Source: Spongospora subterranea f. sp. subterranea
Lineage: Eukaryota; Endomyxa: Phytomyxea; Phytomyxea; Plasmodiophorida
Direction of reading: 5' to 3'
Assembly: GCA_049724395.1 (NCBI GenBank)
Contig: JAUGWO010000226.1
Span: forward strand, 101,718-165,717
Length of the DNA stretch: 64,000 bases
A program made the position numbers and the translations under genes. The notes below the pieces were generated by a model. The model made no database searches. It was given only the letters and a program-made list of their open reading frames with translations, and was not told the origin of the DNA. Numbering within the stretch: the first letter of the stretch is position 1; each line of letters begins with the position of its first letter. This document shows positions 57,415 through 64,000 of the stretch, in pieces.

Positions 57415-60400
57415 CGCTCCTTCGCTGTCGCGGTGTCGCACCTCAATTCGGACCTCACGCTCTCGGCGTTGGTGCTCGAGTTCATCAACGAAGCCCGTTG
57501 CTTCGTAAATGCCTCCTTGTTTAAAGGTTTGGTCAATATGTCTGCGATCATCTCGCTGGTGGGGCAATATTTGACCATGATCCTTCCTTCTTCGACCTTC
57601 TCTCGAATGAAGTGGTGTCGTACGTCAATATGTTTCGTACGGGATTTACTCGACCTGTTGTTTTCGAGGAAAATCGCCCCTTGGTTATCTTGGTTGATAA
57701 CTGAGGTTTTGCTCTGGTTGAGCTTCAGTTCGAACATTAAATCTTGTAACCAGATCGCCTCTTTTACGGCGTCAGACGCGGCCATATACTCGGCCTCTGT
57801 TGTCGATAGTGTCACCGCCTTTTGTTTCTGGCTTTTCCATGATACCGTGTTGTCACCTAAATTTTTTTTAATTTTTTTTTTAAAAAAATACTTGTATAGC
57901 CAACCGGTTGTCGATTTACGATCTTCTTTGTCGCCGGCATAATCACTATCTGCCCATCCTTGGATTCGTAAATTGGACCTGGTGAAATGAAGACCTAATG
58001 TGCATGTGGTGCGTAGGTACTTCAAAATACCTTGAATCGCTTTCCATAGGTGTTTCGTTGGCTTTGATGCTTGCCTGCTAACGCGATTTGTAGCGAAAGC
58101 GATATCTGGGCGAGTTGAGTTGGCCAGGTACATCAGGCAACCTATGGCCTCCCTGATAGGATAGTCTTTTGAGATGTTGTTGTCTTCATCAACAGGTTCG
58201 AAAGACTTTGCCATTGATAGCGGTGTCGGTTTGCAGTTTGCTTGACCGAAATGTTCTGTTATTCGTCTGATGTAGGCTTCTTGAGTCAGGACGATGCCTT
58301 GCTCCGTTCGTTTTGCCTTTATGCCTAGAAATTCGTCGAGTTCGCCTAGGTCTTTCATGTGGAATGTTCTTCCTAAGATCTGTGAAACCTGGTTGAGATC
58401 ATTCTCGTTGTCTCCCATAATGAGTAGATCATCGACATAGACTGCAATGGGAATCATGTCGGAGCCCTTGTGTTGAAACCATATGCCGGGTTCTTTTACA
58501 GATTGTGTGAATCTTTGGGCTTTGAGGAGATCAAATAATGATTGTTGCCATGCGCGCCCGGCCTGCTTCAGTCCATAAAGTGCTTTGTTAAGTAAAAACA
58601 CCTTCGTGTGATCGGCGCCTGACTTAACAAATCCTTCAGGTTGGGAGATGTAAATGGGCAGCAGAATCGGCGCATTAGGGTTGGCGTTTTGGAAGTCGCG
58701 TTGGAGAATTTTCCAATTGCGATTGATGGCAATGGATATGACTATTCTAAGAGAAGCATATGTTAATACAGAGGAATACGTGTCGTGGTAATCGATGCCA
58801 TAAATTTGGGAATAGCCTTTAGCGACGAATCGTGCTTTGTACTTAGCTTTCCCATCGGATTGCTTCTTAGTGAAGAACCATCGTCCTTTGATCACGTTGT
58901 TATTGGCTGGTAAAGTTACCAGTGACCATGTGCTGTTTTCTTCCAATGATTTCATCTCTTGAAGTGCGGCTTTATGCCATTGAATACTGTCAGCATCTGC
59001 ATTGCCTCGTGGTACGTTCTTGGGTACTCCACATTGGTTAGGTGGTTCACAAGGTTCAGTTCGAATCCATGATCATCGATTATTTCAATAGGGTCATGGT
59101 CGCTCGGTCGCTCCTGGTTCGGGAATTTATCCTCGAATACAACATCTCTTCGTACGATAACATTCTTGTTACTGAGGTGTTCTAAGATGTAGCCTCTCTG
59201 GAAATCAGCGTAGCCTAGGAAAGTGCAACGCTCAGATGTTGGCTGTAGAGATGTTCGTAGTGAGAGATCAATGTTGGCATATGCAGTAATGCCAAATGGT
59301 TTCATGACTTTGACATTTGGCTTGCGCCTCATCCATAGTTCGAAAGGTGTTTTCCACTCGATTGACTTGGTTGGGAGTCGATTCAACGTGTACGTCGCGT
59401 ACTTGACTGCATAGGGCCAGTACTCATGCGGTAGGTTCGACTCAATTAGGACGCATCGGGCCATTGCCATTATTGTCTGGTTTCGTCTCTCGGCCATCCC
59501 ATTCTTTTGGGGGCTATAAGGAACTGTCTTTTGATGCTTGATGTTCTTCTGCAGCATGTACGCGCTCATCTCGCTATTTACATATTCGCCTCCATTGTCG
59601 GTGAGAAATGTTGTCATCCTTTGGCCGGTTTCAGACTGTGCAACTGCGATGAATTGTTTGGTCGCGGCTAAGACTTCTTCTGGAGTTTTGCGCTTCAGGA
59701 AAGCGACCCAGCACCATGTGGAAAATTGACAATTGAAGGTGATGTAGTACCTATATCCGTCGTTCGCGGTTGTAAGTAGTGGACCTTTTAGGTCAGATGA
59801 TACGATCTCGTATCTGCGTGTTGGTCGCATCTCTCTCCGTTTCGGGAACGGTTGTCGTTTCGACTTCGCTAGTGCACATTGTTGGCAGAAGTCACGCTCT
59901 TGTGATGAGATGCTGATCCCATCGGCCTGTGTTGGCAAATGTGAAAGTCGCTCTGTGGACGCGTGGCCGAACGTCCTATGCGCTTGTTGCAGCGTCAGGG
60001 TCATGTTTGCCTGAAGAGACTTGGTGGCCTTTATGTAATACATGCCGTCCTTTTCGACGGTCTCTATTATCGGTTTTCCGTCATTCCCAATAATTTCGAG
60101 CTTGTCTTTTATGACGATTGTTAAACCTTGCTCTGTGAAAGCCTTAGTTGACAATAACGTTGTGGTTATACCTGGAACGAACAGAACGTCCTTGATCTCA
60201 ATCGTAGGGTTGCGTCTAATGGTCAGTGTTCCTGATCCATATGCTTTCGACTTGTTGCCAGTACTACTGGTTATTGACATTGACGTGTTTTGTAGCTCCT
60301 TATAGTCTTTCAGATTGCTTCTCACGTTTGTCATGCTGGCGTTTGCGCCGCTGTCGATTAAGTACCATGTATGTTGGGGGACTTCTGAGCTAATACCGGA

Positions 60401-61332
60401 ATAGAATCCGTTGAAAGATCTCATTGTAGGATCCTGTTGCTCATCTCATTCGACGTATTTGGTTGTGTACGCCTGGTTGTTCTCCCTTCGGTTAGTTGGT
60501 TTCAGTTGTGGATTCTGTATCAAACATTCGCTTAGGGTATGGGATGTTTTCTTACATCTTTTGCAGAACTTGCGGTTCTTGATCCCTCGAGTTTGTCGGT
60601 TGTTCGACATTGTGTGTAGGTTTTGAATTTCGTTCGTTGGTCCTTTGCGATTCTTTTCGTCTTTTTCGCATGTCATGAGGATATTAGTCAGAGCCGGAAT
60701 TGTGCTTATCTGAGTGGCTCTAGCGGCGGTTTTGATATGCTGATATGATTCCGGCAATCCATCAAGTGCCTTAGCGCACAAAGCGAGTTCCCCGATAAGA
60801 ATATCGTGGACCCGTAGGTCATGGTAGAGTTCTACCAGCCTGTCTAAGTATTCCTTCATTGTTTGGGATGGCTTCTTATCGAAATGAATGAACTCGATGA
60901 AATCTGATGAAGCTTTGGCAGTCGCCGTTTCTTCGTATATTTCGGTTAGTCTTGTCCAGATTTCCGTCGTTGACGTACAGGTTGAGACCTGTTTGTATTG
61001 AGCTTGCGATAGTCTCATTAAAATCTGTGCTGACGCTAACTTGTCGTTACGTTGTTCAATGGCGTTTGCTCTCCTTGGCTTGTGTTCCAAGAACGTGTCC
61101 AAACCCATGACGGTAAACTGCGTTTCGAGTTTCCTTCTGAAATCCTCCCAATTTTGACCAGTGAATTCAGGGATAAGTTTGAGTCCTGGGCTGTGATTGG
61201 ATAGCACAACGACTTCTCTTAGGACGTGGGGAGTTCGCTCCTCCTGCTCATCGACGGGCGCTGTGCGTCTTACGGTCGGCATCTTCTAATGGCTTATCTA
61301 CAACAAGAGTGTGGGACTCTTAATCTCTCAAA

Positions 61333-61459
61333 TGAGCAGTAGCTATAGTAGTAGGTATCCAGTGAAGGTATATTAGAGAAGTGATTTATTGATGATGATT
61401 CATCTTCCCGAATTGATTCATGTGTCATTCACCGAGATAGTGACTCCTGGAATCTGACA
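61333..61459 (-). repeat. 5' LTR of the minus-strand Copia element
   Basis: 127 bp, identical by eye to 57288-57414. Five bases (61460-61464) separate it from the next element's LTR. Confidence 0.93.
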
Positions 61460-61464
61460 AACCA

Positions 61465-61568
61465 TGTCAGATAGAGACGATCCTAGCGTACGTTTGATCC
61501 TTATTGCTACTTATACTTCTAAATAAACGCTTCTTTGCTTTTCATCCTAATCTATACGCTACCGGTCA
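61465..61568 (+). repeat. probable 5' LTR of the plus-strand Copia element
   Basis: 104 bp bounded by TG and CA and followed by the primer-site-like sequence. The partner LTR is outside the window, so the limits rest on one copy. Confidence 0.65.
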
Positions 61569-64000
61569 ATAGATTAAGAGTCCCACACCCTGCTAAAAAC
61601 CCTGCCAAGCACAAATACAAATGGTCGAAACACGAAGCGCAAACCCCGTCGACGACTCTGATCAAGTCACAAACCCAGATCGACGCGAAACCAGACAACA
61701 ACAAGTCGAAAATATATCAAGCCAACATTGGCTAAACAAAGAAGTCGAATTGTCAAAATATAACGCCGGACTAAAACTCATACCAGAATTCGATGGCAAG
61801 AACTGGGAAGAATTCAAACGAAAACTAGAAACCCAATTCGTAATAATGGGTCTAGACACGTACCTACTACACGACCCGATACAAACCAGAAGTTGGGAAA
61901 TAAGAAACGATAGACTGGCAACAGCTCAAATCAGCCTTAGACTGACACAAGCCCAGTACAAGCAGGTCTCAACATGTACAACTACACGACAAATCTGGAG
62001 TCGATTAAACGAAATCTACGAAACATCTGCTGAAGCAAAAGCATCAGAACTGTTCCTACAGTTTATTCATAGTACCAAGAAACCTACCCAAACAATGAAG
62101 AACTACCTGGACAAGATAGTGGAGCTGCACCATGATTTGCGAGTATACAACATCGAACTAAGCGAACTAGCGGTGTGTGTAAAAACCCTGGACGGATTAC
62201 CGGAATCATACCGGCAGATCAAGGCAGCCGCCAGAGCAGCCCAAGTGACAACGATTCCCAGGCTGACGAACTTATTACTGTCTAGTGAGCAAGACGGCGT
62301 ATCATCGATGAATGATACCAAACAGCCGAGAAATCAAGATCCAGACATAAAATCTCTGAACACCGAGGCAAAAAGATGGAAGAACAGCTCAAAGAAAAAC
62401 AAACCATGCGCAAAATGTAAGAAAACAAACCACGAAATCGATCAGTGTTGGTTTGCTCACCCAGAATTACGAAAACACCAAAGGAAGGGATATACAAATC
62501 ATAACCAACAAGAACAAGAAGAGATAGAGGAAGAAGAGTTTAATGGTTTCCATACCATATCAAAGCAAGGAAAATGGGAGAAGTCAAAGAATGCCATGAT
62601 CGTTGATAGCGGTGCAAACGTGAGCATGACTCAGGACAAACATCTTCTCACAAAATATCAAACTTTGAAGAGGCTATCACCAGTTACTGCTAGTAATGGT
62701 GGAACCCTCCAAGCGATAGGAAAAGGGACCCTGACGTTATCAAGATCCCCACCAATATCAATACCGGACGTTCTTCATGTTCCAAATATTACGAAGACCT
62801 TGCTCGCTACCAACTCTTGACTACCCAAGGGTATCAGCTTAGCATCAAAAAGGATCTCCATGTCCTAAACGAAAGTGGTGAAATAGTACTGACTGCCTAC
62901 AATCAGAATGGCCTGTACCACTTGAAACAATCAGAGAACATGAAGAACACTCAACAACATCACGAGCAAAAATCAACCTACACAATGCGCACCAAAGGTT
63001 TGGTCATCCTTTAGACGAGAGATTAAGAAAAATACCAAACCCAATGGCATAGATATAATGATCGACGAATGACCGCGATGTAGTGGTTGCGCTTTACAGC
63101 CAAGCCCGACGCCAGCCATTTCCATCCGAACGGACAACAAAATCGACAAGAAAATTCGAAATCGTAAGCTCTGATCTCAAAGGACCCTTACTAACAACGA
63201 GTCAAGAATATCAGTATTATATCACATTCAACTGCCTTTATTCGAAATGGTGCTGGGTAACATTTTTAAAAACCAAATGGCCCGAAGAAGTCAAGGAAAG
63301 TATTGAACGATTCCTAGCTGATGGAAAGGCAGAAACCAAAGAACGCCTGAGCATATTATCAACAGACAACGGCGGAGAATATGTCAACAAGACAGTGAGT
63401 GATTTCCTTCTGATAAAAGGAATTAAACACCAGCGTACTGTACCGTACAGCCCTCAACAAAACGGAACAGCAGAACGTCGAAACCTGACGATAATGAACA
63501 TGGCCAACGATTCTTATTGATGCCGGTCTCCCACCAGAATTCTGGATATCGCCGTGCGCTATGCCGTTTATACACAGAACCGATTACCGACGAAATCGAT
63601 TTAATGGAGGACACCTCATGAACTATGGTGCGACATCAAACCGGATGTACGACATGTGCGAACCTTCGGATGCGTCGCATACTCTCATATCAATTCATCA
63701 TTAAGAACCTCTCTCGATCCCACTGCGGAACCAGGTATTTTTCTTGGATATTCCCAATACTCCAAAGGGTATATCTTCATGCGCGATAACGATAAACAAG
63801 TGCTTGTTCGACGCGACATGACATTTGACGAATCATCTTTCCCGCGACAACGCCCACCTGAACCCATTGACGATCAGGATCCATTGGCGCTCAGTCACGA
63901 TCAGTACAGCAACTACCACACAACACAATCGGAGGTTCCCAATACCTTTAAAGACGCGTTGCAAAAGCCCCGATTCAGCATTTTGGATGCGAGCCGCTGC
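61465..64000 (+). mobile_element. second Ty1/Copia element, plus strand, runs off the window
   Basis: A likely 5' LTR of 104 bp (61465-61568) starts TGTCAG and ends GGTCA. Two bases later comes AGATTAAGAGTCCCACAC (61571-61588), the same possible tRNA-Lys(CUU) half-primer site as in its neighbour. Gag begins at 61621 (GLKLIPEFDGKNWEEFKRKL, zinc knuckle CAKCKKTNHEIDQC), then protease (MIVDSGANVSMT) and integrase (STDNGGEYVNK, YSPQQNGTAERRN). It is broken, with several breaks in the integrase half. Its gag clearly resembles the minus-strand element's, but the LTRs differ, so they are two related families. The 3' half lies outside the window. Confidence 0.88.

Larger units (their letters stand above)
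57288..61459 (-). mobile_element. Ty1/Copia element with identical-looking LTRs
   Basis: A 4.17-kb element on the minus strand. Its 127-bp LTRs (57288-57414 and 61333-61459) look identical by eye, suggesting a recent insertion. Coding order on the minus strand: gag (GLKLIPEFTGQNWEDFRRKL) with a zinc-knuckle-like CKRCKKTSHTLSEC, protease (YLIDSGANASMT), integrase (TDNGGEYVN, YSPQKNGMAERRN), reverse transcriptase (YVDDLL) and RNase H (GWADSDYAGD, STTEAEYMA). The frame is split in about two places. A sequence matching a tRNA-Lys(CUU) anticodon arm lies 6 nt inside the 5' LTR (61309-61326) and may be a half-tRNA primer site. Flanking 5-mers do not match. Confidence 0.93.

Noticed and set aside
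53250-58950. Shadow ORFs on the plus strand of the Ty3 and Copia elements
   Set aside because: They oppose clear pol domains on the minus strand and carry no domain of their own.

Overview
The window is nuclear DNA of a eukaryote with compact, intron-rich genes. Introns are mostly 45-70 bp with GT-AG ends, and both strands carry genes. I can build spliced models for COG3 (partial), a fused pseudokinase-ANTH-TKL kinase, RABIF/MSS4, POLR3E, ABITRAM, POLR2K, EFL1, a PKG-type kinase and the Polycomb protein EED. All use TAA or TAG as stops. The host genes together with Crypton/Ndc10-GCR1-type, mariner, MULE-Ulp1, LINE, Copia and chromodomain Ty3 fragments fit a single-celled opisthokont or relative (early-diverging fungus or ichthyosporean-like). 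The sequence alone does not settle the lineage.

Layout. 0-1.7 kb: 3' end of COG3. 1.9-7.1 kb: mobile-element debris (inverted repeats, a LINE fragment, a 2.3-kb mariner-like fold-back element, a Crypton fragment). 7.2-21.4 kb: dense gene block: fused kinase (-), RABIF (-), a 2.5-kb stretch with nothing recognised, POLR3E (+), ABITRAM (-), POLR2K (+), EFL1 (-). 21.5-23.0 kb: 76-bp minisatellite. 23.2-29.9 kb: a possible membrane-protein gene (-), the PKG-type kinase (+), unidentified ORFs and EED (-). 30.0-32.8 kb: 35-bp minisatellite. 33-44.5 kb: MULE/Ulp1 remnants, a Ty3 fragment, an unidentified multi-exon gene, a LINE RNase H fragment, a perfect-looking hairpin and a Crypton C-terminal fragment. 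45.4-50.2 kb: 37-bp minisatellite of about 130 units. 50.7-64 kb: a Ty3 chromovirus with two LTRs and two head-to-head Copia elements.

The host genes are mostly housekeeping: Golgi tethering (COG3), Rab chaperoning (RABIF), Pol II/III transcription (POLR2K, POLR3E), 60S maturation (EFL1), cyclic-nucleotide signalling (PKG-type kinase) and chromatin silencing (EED). The most unusual gene is the roughly 1167-residue fusion at 7156-11280 (-). It joins a NAK-family kinase domain that has lost its catalytic Asp and DFG Gly, an ANTH clathrin-adaptor domain, an NPF endocytic motif and an intact TKL kinase. Each of the three large minisatellites ends within about 20-70 bp of a start codon (EFL1, EED, and an unknown ORF at 50210).
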